Shown here piece after piece: positions 23,964 through 35,334 of a DNA stretch of 64,000 nt (positions are counted from its first letter, which is position 1; each line of letters begins with the position of its first letter). Origin of the DNA: Caprella mutica (taxonomy: Eukaryota; Arthropoda; Malacostraca; Amphipoda; Caprellidae). Location of the stretch: positions 124,001 through 188,000 of the forward strand of contig CANNZV010000331.1 in NCBI GenBank assembly GCA_947561585.1, given 5' to 3'. The translations under genes were made by a program, and so were the position numbers. Below the pieces are notes generated by a model. The model worked only from the letters and a program-made list of their open reading frames with translations. It was not told the origin of the DNA and made no database searches.

Positions 23964-24452
23964 GATACTGTTTGATTTATCTTTAGGAACTTCTAAATAT
24001 AATTAGTTATGTTGGTATCTATATTGAAACAATCTGAGTAATACGGAATTCATTAGCAATATATAATGTGTCACCTGTCTGATGTCAAATTATTCAGCTA
24101 ATTAACTGATGATAATTACCTCATTGATTTACAGATAATATCTCCTTCATTGGAGAACACTCAGCCACGTGCAGAAATGTGCCGATATAAACTGATAATA
24201 TGAAGTGGATACCAATTAAAAATATGTGCCTTCTATTACGCCTATTTTTAACTGGTAGGGTCGGACGATGTATCACCACGCATAATCCCGCAATCTCTGT
24301 ATTTACTCAAAAATTAAATGTACTAGAGAAACTCTTTTTCTCGTGATGAAATGATCATGAATGAGTATGGTTCTCAACCAGGTTCAAAATAGTACCTTAG
24401 TAAATGAAATACTTTTTGGCAATTTTTCGTGCGCAACTTTGGTGAGTATATT
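23964..24452. other. A+T-rich stretch, nothing recognised
   Basis: No gene or organised repeat is visible. Confidence 0.5.
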
Positions 24453-25142
24453 GGGGTATTACTGCGCACAAGAAAGGGTATTACTGCGCATTGCATAACC
24501 CCTCCTCATCTAAAACCCCCTTCTTACCCCATCTAAAAACTCTTCTCCTCCCATATAAATCCCACTCTCTTCTCATCGAAATCCATATCTCCTTCCATCT
24601 AATTCCCACTCTCTTCTCATCAAAATCTCCCTCCATTTCCAATCTAATTCCACCTCTTCCCCATCTAAATCCTCCTCTCCCTCATCCATATCTCCCTCTC
24701 CCCTATGAAAATCCCCCTTTTCCCCATCTGAATGTTTCTCTTTCTCCATCTAAATGCCCTTTCCCCAATCTATTTGTCCCTCATTTTTAAAGACATATTT
24801 AATTAATCTGCAACCAATTTAACACTTAAATTTACATAACTAGTTACGATTGTAAGTTTAATGTTGATAAATATTTTAATTCAGTAACCTCTCACCCCCC
24901 ACCTAAATACCCCTCTCCCTATCTTAATACCCCCCACATCAAGTAGCTAGAATAGCAACTACGAACGTAATTTTATTGATAATCAATATTATAATTAAAC
25001 GACACATTATTCAATAATTATGCTTTTATTAAAAAGTTAAAAACTCAAAAATTGTATTTATATTTACATACAAATATGGTAATTAATGATGTGCAGTGAT
25101 ACTTCTCTACCTCTAAATTATCTGGGGTATCACTGCGCACGG
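24453..25142. repeat. Pyrimidine-rich repeat flanked by TACTGCGCA phrases
   Basis: GGGGTATTACTGCGCAC at about 24453 and GGGTATTACTGCGCATTG at 24476 precede about 300 bp (24495-24790) of plus-strand C+T-rich sequence built from degenerate CCCCATCTAAATCCCCCTC-type units; a shorter C-rich block follows at 24890-24945. At the right, GTGCAGTGATAC (about 25091, inverted) and GGGTATCACTGCGCAC (25124) recur. The frame 24491-24790 rich in Pro and Ser is a by-product of the repeat. Confidence 0.7.
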
Positions 25143-25677
25143 TTGTGGCGGGGAAATCGATGAAACTGAGAAGTTTAAAATTTGACGTAATGTAACGGTT
25201 AATGTCTGTGTTCATCATGTTAAAACGAAATGAATCTATAAATCTCGGTTCTAGAGTTATTGGAGAGTTTGCGGCACAGACCAATTTAATACCAAGATGT
25301 CCCAATTAAGTGTTTTGAAAAATCTAGCGACTGTTGGCACGTTTAGCCTATGGGTCTGTGACGTATGGAATATTCTTACGACTTTTGTCAGACAAGTATC
25401 TTTCTGAACCATATCCACAAATTAGGTTTTCAAGATTCAAATGGCATCCTGGCTTCAAAACTTCTATAAGTATGTGAGATTTACAGAGTACCTATATGAC
25501 AGTTCATTTCTTAGCTCCTTAAATAATTTTAATAATAATATGACAGTTTAAATCATAGGTGTGGTGTTAATTTATAGATTCAATTATACTGTTTGTAATT
25601 CTTGAATTAGAAATTACGCTAATTCAAGCTTTCGGTAACCAGGATTTTTTTTACCGGTAGGCCAAGGGGATCAGTGT
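25143..25677. other. A+T-rich stretch, nothing recognised
   Basis: No gene or organised repeat is visible. A minus frame at 25045-25305 has no family or splice support. Confidence 0.45.
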
Positions 25678-25861
25678 AAATTCATCGCGGGTAAATTCAT
25701 CGCAGTAAATTCATCGCGGTAAATTCATCGCGTGGTAAATTCATCGCATGGTAAATTCATCGCGTGATAAATTCATCGCGTAGTAAATTCATCGCATGGT
25801 AAATTCATCGCATGGTAATTTCATCGCAGGTAAATTCATCGCATATAGTAAATCATCGATG
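25678..25861. repeat. Phrase array, GTAAATTCATCGCG, 12 units
   Basis: Twelve head-to-tail units of about 14-17 bp share AAATTCATCGC followed by a variable 3-6 base linker (GGGT, AGT, GTGGT, ATGGT, GTGAT and so on). The constant core and variable linker distinguish it from an ordinary minisatellite. No inverted partner exists elsewhere in the window. Confidence 0.95.
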
Positions 25862-25966
25862 ACATATAACAGGAAGGTAGATAATACAAATAATAGAGAG
25901 GTATATAAATAATAGATAATTTAAGAAAAAAAGACATTGTAACGTTATAAATAATATGGTACACAG

Positions 25967-26104
25967 ACAATTGGGCACAGGGAAATTGGGCCTGCCGACA
26001 ATTGGGCCTAAAACAATTGGGCCTAAAACAATTGGGCACCAGGACAATTGTGCCCAAGATAAATGGGCCTCAAAACAATTGAGCTCGAAAAAAATTGGGC
26101 AGAG
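25967..26104. repeat. Phrase array, ACAATTGGGCCTAAA, 9 units
   Basis: Nine units of 15-16 bp share ACAATTGGGC with variable tails (ACAGG, CTGCC, CTAAA, ACCAG). One unit carries TGTGCCC in place of TGGGCCT. It starts about 105 bp after the previous array ends, in the same style but with an unrelated phrase. No inverted partner was found. Two minus-strand frames here (25836-26057, 25853-26047) only translate the repeat. Confidence 0.95.
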
Positions 26105-27805
26105 GACACAATGAAGAAGTTTTACTTTGTTATTACATAGGATAGTGACAATATTATATTTGAAATATGTTTATTTTCTTTAAAAATATATTTATAATTT
26201 TTTAATTCGATTGATATATACTTGATAAGGTGTATATTATGAAGCCCGTTAAATCTCATTTGGATTGTTAATCTCATGTTTGATGCAATGAAAATCTTTG
26301 AAGTATTTAAATAAGTCGTATTAAATTGAATCATGTCATGTGGATCCAATTTGTAGTGTAAATCGTCTGAAAAAATGGTCATAGTAATATTTAGTTAATA
26401 AAATTGTTAAATTTGAAAGATTTTCATTACATTGAACTATGATAAATTGAACAGTTGTAGGGATAAACTGAGATTATGGGAATACATTTTGTAATAATAA
26501 TTTATAAAACTCTTTTCAATTGAACACAGACTGCAGTGAACAGATTTCAACAAATTCACATTAACTTTCAAGTTGACTTTTATGTTCCAAAAATTTCAGC
26601 ATGTCTTGGTGGGCCACGGCTATCTTTAAATACCCACAATCTTATTTTCTATTGTCTCTTCATCTAAAACAGCCACATTCTTATTTTCTATTGGCTACAT
26701 CCTAACTCACTCACTATACAGGAGTTCACTATAGTAGTACTGTAACTAGGAAATTTGTTACTTACATGAATTATCTAATAATAACATTTAACTCCTTCTA
26801 AAGTAGATATTATCTTATTTGGCGACTTCGTAGTGAAGAATTTACTGTTGAAAACATCATTAATTCATTATGTTTCATGTCAGATGCAGCATGTGCATCC
26901 TCTATGTAAATTTTATTAGTGATTTAACTGTTAATTACAGTTTTTTCATTTTATTTCATAATTTCACCCCTCAAAATATTGGCAATGGCGACTTTGTGCT
27001 GATTTGAAAAATTTCATCCATGATTCAGAGTAATGAGAGTATTTCCATTAAATAATTGGCTTACATTTCAAAATTTCAAATCTCAGATAGCTATGTCTAG
27101 GACTCTAAGTATTGACTTGATTTTTTTTAGTAATTCTTATTTTCCCCATGTTAAACAGTTAATTTTAGTTTTGAATCTTCAAAATGAGCCAAAATTGGCT
27201 TGGCTCAAATATTGGGTTACACCGTTACAGTTCTCCATCCATCATCTGTAAACACTCTGCTAATCAATAAACTGTAAAGCTAGAATTCGATTTAAAATTT
27301 TAATTCCTATCATGATATGATCCTAAGTTCCCATGTCAAATCTTCAAAAAATACTCAAAATTGGCTATGAGCAGAATTATTGTGAAAGCTTAGTTCAAAA
27401 TTGGTGAGCCTATGGAACATGGGAAGTCACCACTGCAGTGAGAAAATGAATTGGCATCCATGCTTGATAAACCAAAGTCACTATGTTTGATATAATAAAA
27501 GTAATATTTGGTTCCCTAATGATCTGTATTTGCCTGTATATTTATGAACTTGTACAATTTTAATTGTCCAGAATGCAGCCAATAGCTTTCTTGAGTCATG
27601 CTTTATTTATTATTTTTACAAAATATTAAAATTTAAAATGACATAAATTACTTTCCATTAATTAATAGAAGTTAATTTGCAATATGAAACTAACAATTGT
27701 TTATCATATTGGAATGTTTAAATGAATACCTCTTAATTTGATGTTGTTTTATACCTGGGTAAATTGCTAGTCTAAATTAATTTTCAATATTTTATTATTT
27801 TTCAG
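26105..27805. other. A+T-rich stretch with a small duplication
   Basis: At about 26634-26700 CACAATCTTATTTTCTATTG and CACATTCTTATTTTCTATTG occur 40-50 bp apart. No supported gene is visible. A plus frame at 27033-27251 lacks support. Confidence 0.45.
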
Positions 27806-27981
27806 GGCACACAGAGACAATGGAGTTGCATCAGCAACTTAGCTATTCTTTCCCAGCAGCGGCGACCTGTCTTGGTTAAAAGGCAACAGCGACTCTACAT
27901 TAGCTTCTCAGACTGTAAAGGAGTGGCCAGGAACTTAGAGGTCCTTTTTCAGAAGCTTTCAATGATGTAGACAAGACACAG
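27806..27981 (+). CDS. Candidate spliced exon, coding status unclear
   Basis: A textbook acceptor (TTTTATTATTTTTCAG) and donor (G|GTGAGT) bound 176 bp with G+C near 48%, a sharp contrast with both flanks. In the first frame it is open for 54 codons (with SNLAILSQQRRPVLVKRQQR and SDCKGVARNLEVLF) but a TAG occurs near its 3' end, so it cannot be an ordinary internal coding exon in that frame. The third frame has an ATG in good context (GAGACAATGG) giving a 20-codon peptide. A 5'UTR exon, a non-coding RNA exon, or a coding exon with an alternative donor before the stop all fit. No family is recognised. Confidence 0.45.
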
Positions 27982-28863
27982 GTGAGTAATATAATCTCGT
28001 AGCTTGAACTTGAAGTAGTTAACAACCATTATTCATACTAGCAGCAGCACCATGAAACTTTTAGAAACAAGATAGTCTGATATCATAAGCTTTCTCTTCC
28101 TGTAAAATATTAAGGCTCATTATAATTTCATTTCTTCATGTTTCACTTTATTTCCTCTTTACTACCATTTTCTCTCAAAACTCTTAGTGATGTTCTTTCA
28201 TCTAATTATTTTATGGACAAACTCTTTAATTGGTATAAAACACATGATCTGTAAATCTATAAATATATCTGTATACCACCTACCTCATGTTCAAACTAAT
28301 TTTTCTTCCCTGAAATTCCCTTCATTTTCTATCTTTTTTTATCCTATCACTTTATGTGAACAGATAGGTGTGAAATTAGCGTTCCAAAATTAATTTGTTT
28401 ATCAAATTTTATTATATTTAATCAAGAAGTGAAAAAGTCTGTTTATACCAGCTCTAGTATTATATTCTTCGTAGTAAAATTTGGACCTGAAATTGATTAC
28501 CTTTAAACTGAATATAATTATATTTTAGGCAGTACTTATCTTTCACTTCCTTAATGTACTCTACTTATGTAAGTATATTTGTGTAAGGCTGTATTAATTT
28601 TTATTCTCTCATAATTATAACATTTATACTGTTGAAATTTAGGTATTTCGGTGTAGTATATATATTTAAACTTTAAATAAACTGTTTCATAATTTAACCT
28701 TTTTTTAAAATGTTGAAATTTACGTTTGCTGACTTTAAATTGCAACTACCGTTAGAGAGCAAAATATTTAATAATTTAATTTTTTAAACTCTTAAAAATG
28801 AGTTTTCTATTGAACCTTTGAGTTGGAATTATTTTGCACTTGAATATTATTGCCTAGAAAAAT
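27982..28863. other. A+T-rich stretch, nothing recognised
   Basis: Would be intron if 27806-27981 is a real exon. No gene or organised repeat is visible. Confidence 0.45.
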
Positions 28864-29220
28864 AGTATCAGTTTCTCCTGAACAACTTGCTGTAGACTTT
28901 TTGGCTAAATGACGTCACGCACCCATAATTCATTTTTATTTTAGTCTACATTCAGTGAAAATACGTTTTAAATTAGATCATAAAATAATAATAACCTTGA
29001 AAAACTTGCTGTACATAAAATTATTATATTTTCCATTTTAATCGATGACGTCACGCACCCATAATTGTATTCTATATTAATTGAAAATGCGTTTCAATTC
29101 GACCATTTAAGTTTGAATTAGTTCACCCTTAAATAATATAGAAAACTAAATCGAATAAATTAGTATCCCCTGAACAACCTGCTGTATAGAAAACGATGAC
29201 GTCACGTACCCATAATTCTC
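28864..29220. repeat. Three diverged repeats, each with a CRE octamer
   Basis: Three units carry a leading CTGAACAACTTGCTGTA block and, after 25-40 variable bases, GATGACGTCACGCACCCAT. The perfect palindrome TGACGTCA lies at 28910-28917, 29046-29053 and 29197-29204. Units one and two also share GAAAATRCGTTTYAA downstream. The spacing (136 and 151 bp) and diverged linkers make it an old tandem duplication in which the octamer region stayed almost unchanged. TGACGTCA is the known binding site of CREB/ATF bZIP factors; a role here is inferred only. Confidence 0.85.
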
Positions 29221-29990
29221 TGATTGGTTCCCGCACATTTTTGATTCAAATTAGGAAGGTTTGAAATCTACGTTGCATTGGAACATCTTGGTATTCATTG
29301 GTCTGTGGTTTGCGGGATTAAAATATCACCAGCGTTAACTTTTTCAGATCGTTTTGAGAGAACCACATACATCGCGACTTACCTCTAGAAATACTCATAT
29401 GATAATGGTCCGTCATGATGTTTTTGGGAGAAAAGAAAATGCTTGAAATGATGGTGTAATCAGATTAAGGCTATAACAAGTGGTTTTAAAATTATAAAAG
29501 GTGCGTAGTGATAGATACCCCATGAAAAGGGTATGCGAGGTGATACCACGTCTGACCCTGTTTGGAAGTGACACCTCTAAGGTTACAAATTATAAGTTTA
29601 TTACCAATAATATTATATGTAGTTTTAAATTATTTGGTTCTTGTGGATGTAATTTCGACGACATTGGGGCTAAGGTTATTAGCTCACTGATTGGCTATGG
29701 AGGTTGACCAATAAGAGTATCGGGGGCGTTCCAACACCCCCCAACCAGGTAATTAAATAATCATGAAATGAGCAGTACATCAAACCACCGGATTAAACAA
29801 ACTACATACATCAAGGCCATCATGCTTAATTGAGAGTTTCAGAGTGTGTATTATTTGAAAAGCAATTCAATTCAACTAAAACTTTATATGTACAAGGAGC
29901 AGGAGCCTGCAGGGAGCGGAGCACTAACTCTTTAGTGATCCGCCCCCTTCTTCTTGCCAACCAATCAGAGAAGTTTTTACTTAGAAGTCA
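29221..29990. promoter_or_regulatory. Promoter-like cluster of CCAAT, GC-box and TATA
   Basis: Right after the third CRE unit come ATTGG/CCAAT pentamers (about 29223, 29308, 29691, 29707, 29961), GC-box-like GGGGGCG (about 29721) and CCGCCCCC (29940), and a consensus TATAAAAG at 29493-29500. CpG-containing words are more frequent than in surrounding DNA. The mix suits a polymerase II promoter or a GC-richer dispersed element. No coding exon could be placed downstream, so function is not established. The frames at 29501-29707 and 29830-30096 look incidental. Confidence 0.3.
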
Positions 29991-31389
29991 ATATCAGGAA
30001 AAACATATATTCCTGGAACACATTATCGATAGAAACGTATTCGATAGAGATAATATCTCAAATATCTCATGCGTAGTTTATGTATTAAAAACATAAACTT
30101 ATTTGGCACACCGGTATGAAGTAAGGAATAAAGAAATTACTTTAAATGCGCTGTTAAAAGAAAATTATATTATTCTTTATCTTTTGTTTTTCTTTGTAAC
30201 ACTTTCCATATTTTCAATGGAGTTTGTGCGATCATATGTGAAAGTACTTCATCCAATAATAATGTCATATATGTTTTATTAAAATCTATTCATTTGATGA
30301 AGTGCCTTCAAATCGTAGTCCTTTGTACTTGAGTGTACCCCTAATGATGATAAATTTACAACTTAATAGGAATGGAAATTTGTTATTTATTAGAAAATTT
30401 ATAGATGAAGATTAATGATTCCAATCTTCTAAATTCTAATTAACATTTGATATCGGATCCTTTGTCTCAATCACCTATCAATCATGTTCAAGTTTTTCTT
30501 TAATCAAGAGACGTTAAGAAGCAGGTAAAGAAACAGTTACGAGCCTTTTATTGAAGTAAATTGATTATAAGTGAGAGTTTCATTTCAATGTATTTTTACT
30601 CTTAAGTGAACGTGAAAAGTCTAATAAATTTGTTTAGCGATAGCTAGTTAAACGATTTTCTCTACATTATTAAAAAATATTTTGTTTTTCTTTTAATATT
30701 GTTCTTATTCTACTTTTATTTACTTTTCCCATTTTTTCACAACCCACTACTCGAAAATTAAGTAATATATATATTTATAGAACGTTATTTCACTAGTCAG
30801 AATTTTTTCAATATTTATTATATCAACAATACATTGAAATTATTTAATCACCATTACTTATGAAACTATCGGAAGTTAATTTCATTTCAGTCAATCCCAA
30901 TAATTTAATTCAATTTGAATGATTCAAGGGATTCTCATTTGGGAATTAATCGAATGAAAGTCAGACTGTTGAAATGAGCTGACACTATCAACTGATTGTT
31001 ATCTTTGGATTAGATGATTAACATTTTTATATAATTTTTTAGCTTATAATGTAGTATACTTTATGAATAAAATTATGGAACGTGATTTTCAATTGAATAA
31101 GAATTGTTGTTGAGGAATAAATCATATTCATCAACATAATTTATTATTTGTAAATTATGACATTTTCTGGTACTGTACTGACAATAATATGTTCTGTAGT
31201 ACGTTTTTCTCTTTACTATTTATCAAAAAATTTTACCTTATAATTCAACGTCTACTTTGGAACCAATGGCCAGGTCTCTGACGTACATAAGATATTTATT
31301 ACAAGGTACTAGAAGCAGCAGTCACAAAAAAGTGACTCTATGGAACGACTCTTCATCAACTGTGTCACTCGAATCAGATAACACTATCA
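29991..31389. other. A+T-rich stretch, nothing recognised
   Basis: No gene or organised repeat is visible. Confidence 0.5.
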
Positions 31390-31475
31390 TAAAGATCATA
31401 CTGAATTATGACACTCTTATTCACTAAATCACCTCTTTTTAAAATTACTTTATATCTTTCAAGTCATTCCTTTAA

Positions 31476-33063
31476 CCATAATGAGTTTGAGTGTCAGAAT
31501 GAACGGGAAGGTTTGACTGGGTCTAGGCTGATTTTCCGAGAAAGAATTGGCCGAAACCAAATTTTCCGAAAACTAATTCTCCGAAACCGATTTTCCGAAA
31601 ACGTGTTTGCCGAATCCCAAATTTGCCGAAAACCAATTTTCCGAAATACGGATCTGCGAAGGACAAATTTTCCGATTGACGAATTTGTTGAAAATCAAAT
31701 TTAATGTATTTAAAAGAACATTCTGTGGAACTTTGTAGTTCTCATCATTATATCTTATGCAAAAAAAACATATCTTATATGAATTTGACATTGATATTGC
31801 TATGCAAATTTGTGTTCCGCTAATTGGCATTACAAATAAAAGGTTGATAGGAATCAATGTTTTTTTAACTGAAACAAATTTATTCGTGTAACTGACACTA
31901 TAATTGAAGCCAAAGGTATATTGGGAAGATATAAACATAACTAATAATTATGTTATTCACTACTAACAATTTTATATTCTAAACGCAATAAATGGATTAA
32001 ATATTAATATGTCAGCCATAAAAAACCTTTTGTATGGGATACTATTAATAACTGAATCCAAAATAAGAATCCCGTGCGTGCTTTATATGGCGTATTTACA
32101 CAAAGAATTTTGGGTTAAGTAATCACACAAAGTTGTTTACATGTAGTTTATTATTTATTATTATATATCATTATTGCATTAAAACAATGAACTATAAATG
32201 GATTATTCACAAAAAAATGAATAAACACGTTATAGTAACACACAATCTATAAACAAGTCAAACGCTCAAATGAATGAAATATAACATTCACCCAAAACTG
32301 ACTGACTGATACTGACTGAATAAAGCTTGAACGGCTTTAAAATGAGAAAAAAGACGGAGGATCATTTAGTTGTACAAAGATAACAGTTTGAGATAGAATA
32401 ATTAAAGAATCGATTTTTAGTGTAACTAAGGGTTATGATTTCGTTTCTTTCCTGTAACTTTTGTATATTTTTACATTTGGTTTTAAATAAGTCTTTGGTA
32501 AATTTGACTTTCAGCGAATTTGTCTTTCGGCAAATCTTCATTTCGGCGAATCCGTTTTGGACAAATTTTGGTTTCAGCAAATTCGTATTCGGAGAATCCG
32601 GTTCGGCGAATTAGGGTTCGACGAATTATTTTTCGGATAATTTGGTTTCGGCAAATTCGTTTTCGGAAAATTCGCCGGATACCGGTTTTACTATGTGTTA
32701 GAAAGAACACATTTCTTATTTATAAACATACGGTACTGACATTGGCAACTAAGAGAGCAGAACTGTGTTTGGGTGGAGTGTACCCTAATCACAGCTCGCG
32801 AATTTGTCTTTACTCCATGAAAACTAGAACAGATTAGTGATTATATGCTAACCAAACTGTATTTCTACGTTGCCACACGTCACGACAGTAAAATTAATTT
32901 CCTAATTTACGTGACTTACGCAGATACATGAATATTTTTTAAACTTTTAAGTACAAAAATATATTTGGTATTTATGTAAAAACAAATTTAAAGGAATGAC
33001 ATGAAAGATATAAAGCAATTTAAAAAGGATGTGCCAAGAAAACACACGTCGAACTCAATTGGG
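31476..33063 (-). mobile_element. piggyBac-like MITE copy A, split by an insertion
   Basis: The ends are flanked by TTAA (31472-31475 and 33064-33067). The left end CCATAATGAGTTTGAGTGTC and the right end ACACGTCGAACTCAATTGGG match the ends of copy C at 34808-35330. Between 31519 and about 32688 a phrase-repeat element interrupts it; without that insert the copy would be about 420 bp. To its left, 31425-31472 resembles internal sequence of the same family in the opposite orientation, so an older partial copy adjoins. It encodes nothing. Confidence 0.8.
31519..32688. mobile_element. Fold-back phrase element inserted in MITE copy A
   Basis: The left end (31530-31686) holds about ten units like TTTTCCGAAAACCAA and TTTGCCGAATCC; the right end (32501-32684) holds about twelve inverted units like TTCGGCGAATTCG and TTTTCGGAAAATTCG. 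About 800 bp of A+T-rich DNA without a convincing gene lies between them. Comparison with the uninterrupted copy C places the insertion inside the MITE sequence GGTTTGA/TATGTGTTA, and ACT appears at both junctions as a possible 3-bp target duplication. Frames over the arms (31408-31704, 31573-31938, 32483-32710, 32520-32837) only translate the phrases. Confidence 0.85.
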
Positions 33064-33198
33064 TTAAGGGGATCATTTACCAGTTTTGCTAGCTACCAAT
33101 AATACTCGTCCGACTTAGCTGAGATTTTGAAATGAGGTGTAAAATACTCCAAATCTTTGAATTTGCTTTTGTAAATTTTTCATTTTGTTTTTCGACTC

Positions 33199-33505
33199 CT
33201 TCCCCCCCCCCCTCCGAAAAGTCACAATCTCAATTGGGGCTGGTCCTACAGAAAAAATTATATAAGCTAATATGTTCATGTCGACCTTCTTAAGATCGTC
33301 CAGTGAGCTTTTTTTGAACTTCAATCTCAAATTTTTTTATTCATCTTACAATTATTTCACATTTTCCAACTTTTTTTTTGAATAAATAAAGTATGAGATC
33401 GAAATTCAAAAAAAGCTCAGTAATTTTGAGCTGAACATTTTAGCTTCTATAAATTTTTATGTAGGACCAACCTCCATTGAGTCTATAGACTTTTCGTTGG
33501 GGGAT
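33199..33505. repeat. Fold-back repeat, about 125-bp arms
   Basis: The left arm (33199-33345, with CTGGTCCTACAGAAAAAATT and GAGCTTTTTTTGAACTTCAA) is matched imperfectly in inverted orientation by 33380-33505 (GAAATTCAAAAAAAGCTC, TTTATGTAGGACCAACC). A run of about 12 C residues sits at the outer left edge, and a run of about 10 G follows at about 33690. It lies between two piggyBac-like MITEs. No coding sequence. Confidence 0.8.
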
Positions 33506-33865
33506 TTGAGTAAAAAAAGTTTCCGAGATAATGGACTAAACAAAAAAAGTTCAAAATTATAAAAAACACAAAAAATAAAAATATAAACAATAAATGGAGC
33601 TTTTCGTCCCTGATCTCAATTAGGTCTCCCAAGGCATCGATGAAGCCACCTACCAAAAATGGGAGGCTATGCTCATTTTAGAAGGAAGGGGGGGGGGGTT
33701 AGTGTGGAACACCCTATTTTTCACCCCCTTCCATTATTCACACTGACTTATAGTTGTCAACTTGTCACACCAAAATAAATGAAACTTTTTGTAGGTTTTG
33801 TTTGGAATGTTTACTGGGGAACTAAAGTAAAATAAATCTGTACAAATCGCAAAAACAGGTAATTA

Positions 33866-34312
33866 CCGGCCTTTCTCGACTTTGTTCAAACATGAAGCAT
33901 GATTACCAAGTATATTGTTGTATTTAAAAGTTAAAAATGATTTACGTACCAGCGTAAATAAGAGTAAATCACGTAAATTAGGGATCTAATTGCACTGTGG
34001 TGACCTGTGGTAACGTAGAAATACAGTTTGTTTAGCCTTTATGCACACTTCAACCCACGTTTTCATGGAGTACACACACATGAGCTAGCTGTGATTGGGT
34101 CACACTCCACCCAATTACAGCTCTACTCTCCTACTTGTCAATGTCTTTTATACCTATGTATTTATTTATTCTTATATGTTCAATATTTTTACTTGAAATT
34201 TGGTACACATTAGTTTAGTATATATACTGACAACTTGTAAAAATAACAATACCATAGGTTTATAAATAAGTTTTCTTTTACATTCTGATAGTTAAACTTA
34301 TTAGAGTTAAGG
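33866..34312 (+). mobile_element. piggyBac-like MITE copy B, truncated
   Basis: It matches the reverse complement of copy C from the CGGCCTTTCTCGACTTTG block through TTACGTACCAGCGTAAAT, GTGGTAACGTAGAAATACAG and CACACTCCACCCAATTACAG to a decayed terminus AACTTATTAGAGTTAA at 34312. The opposite end, about 70-80 bp in copy C, is missing or unrecognisable. Frames over it (34028-34213) are incidental. Confidence 0.75.
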
Positions 34313-34803
34313 TGTTAAGATTTATTGCCAGTGCTTCATTATGAAGACGGAACAACGAATAAATTTACAACAGGAACAATCAATCATCGCACACAAATTA
34401 ATATTTTATTCATTTATGAATTTCGTACTTATTTCTCCTATCCTCTTCGTGAATTCTGTTCAAAAGCCATGACTGAAGTCACTTGCTTTTTATCAAACAT
34501 ACGAAAGGTTATGAAGTTAACATTCTGAATGATGGCCGCTAGAACTGCTCGTGATTTATATCCATTGCCACAGGAATGAGAATAAGGAAAACTGGAATTT
34601 GACCAAATCGTGAGGTGGAAATTCAGTTTATGGTATAAATTATTAAAACTATATATATAAACAGAGTAAAATTGAACTTATAAAATGAATTTACAGAATA
34701 CATCCATTTTAAATAATATCATTATAAAAACTTGTTATAATGGTGCAAGAGAATGGGCAGTCATAATGCCCAATACATAACAATTAACATTCCATTTCAA
34801 TCA
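34313..34803. other. A+T-rich spacer between MITE copies
   Basis: No gene or organised repeat is visible. The frame at 34325-34528 has no support. Confidence 0.45.
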
Positions 34804-34807
34804 TTAA

Positions 34808-35330
34808 CCCTAATGAGTTTCACTGTCAGAATCAACGGGTAGGTTTGAGTATGTGTTAAAAAAAACACAAGTCTTATTTATAAACCTACGTTACTGTTTC
34901 TTTTCAATGATGATGTACTGTTTTTTTACATATATTAAACTAATTTGTACCAAATTTAAAGTATAAATATTGAGCATAATATGAGGAGAAGTAAATACAT
35001 AGGCAGCTGAGAGAACAGAGCTGTGATTGGGTAGAATGTGAACCAAACACAACTTGCGTATGTATCTGTACTTGACGAAAACGTGAACAAATTCTTGCGT
35101 ATATTGGCTAACGAAACTGTAATTCTACGTTGCCACACGTCACCAAGTCCAATTAATTCCATAATTTACGTCGATACGTAAATTTTTTTTAACCTCTAAA
35201 TATGAAATTATATTTGGTATTCATGTAGGATCAAAGTCAAGAAAGGCCAATAAATTTAATGGAAGGACATGAAAGATATGAAGTAATTTAAAAAAATGTT
35301 CCTAGAAAACACACGTCAAACTCATTAGGG
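34808..35330 (-). mobile_element. piggyBac-like MITE copy C, complete
   Basis: Flanked on both sides by TTAA (34804-34807, 35331-35334). Terminal inverted repeats are CCCTAATGAGTTTCACTGTC and its counterpart GACGTGTGTTTT...; the outer CCCTAATGAGTTT is perfect at both ends. TTAA duplication and CCC-starting termini are diagnostic of the piggyBac superfamily. At 523 bp it has no transposase and must have been mobilised in trans. It is the reference for the other copies in the window. Confidence 0.92.
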
Positions 35331-35334
35331 TTAA

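Noticed and set aside
24491..24790. Pro/Ser-rich 99-codon frame
   Set aside because: It only translates the pyrimidine-rich degenerate repeat.
25678..26104. CRISPR-like array
   Set aside because: Units are only 14-17 bp with 3-6 base linkers, there are no spacers or cas genes, and the DNA is eukaryotic.
29501..30096. Frames at 29501-29707 and 29830-30096 as genes of the promoter-like cluster
   Set aside because: They begin at non-ATG codons, lack domain or splice support and have a length expected by chance.
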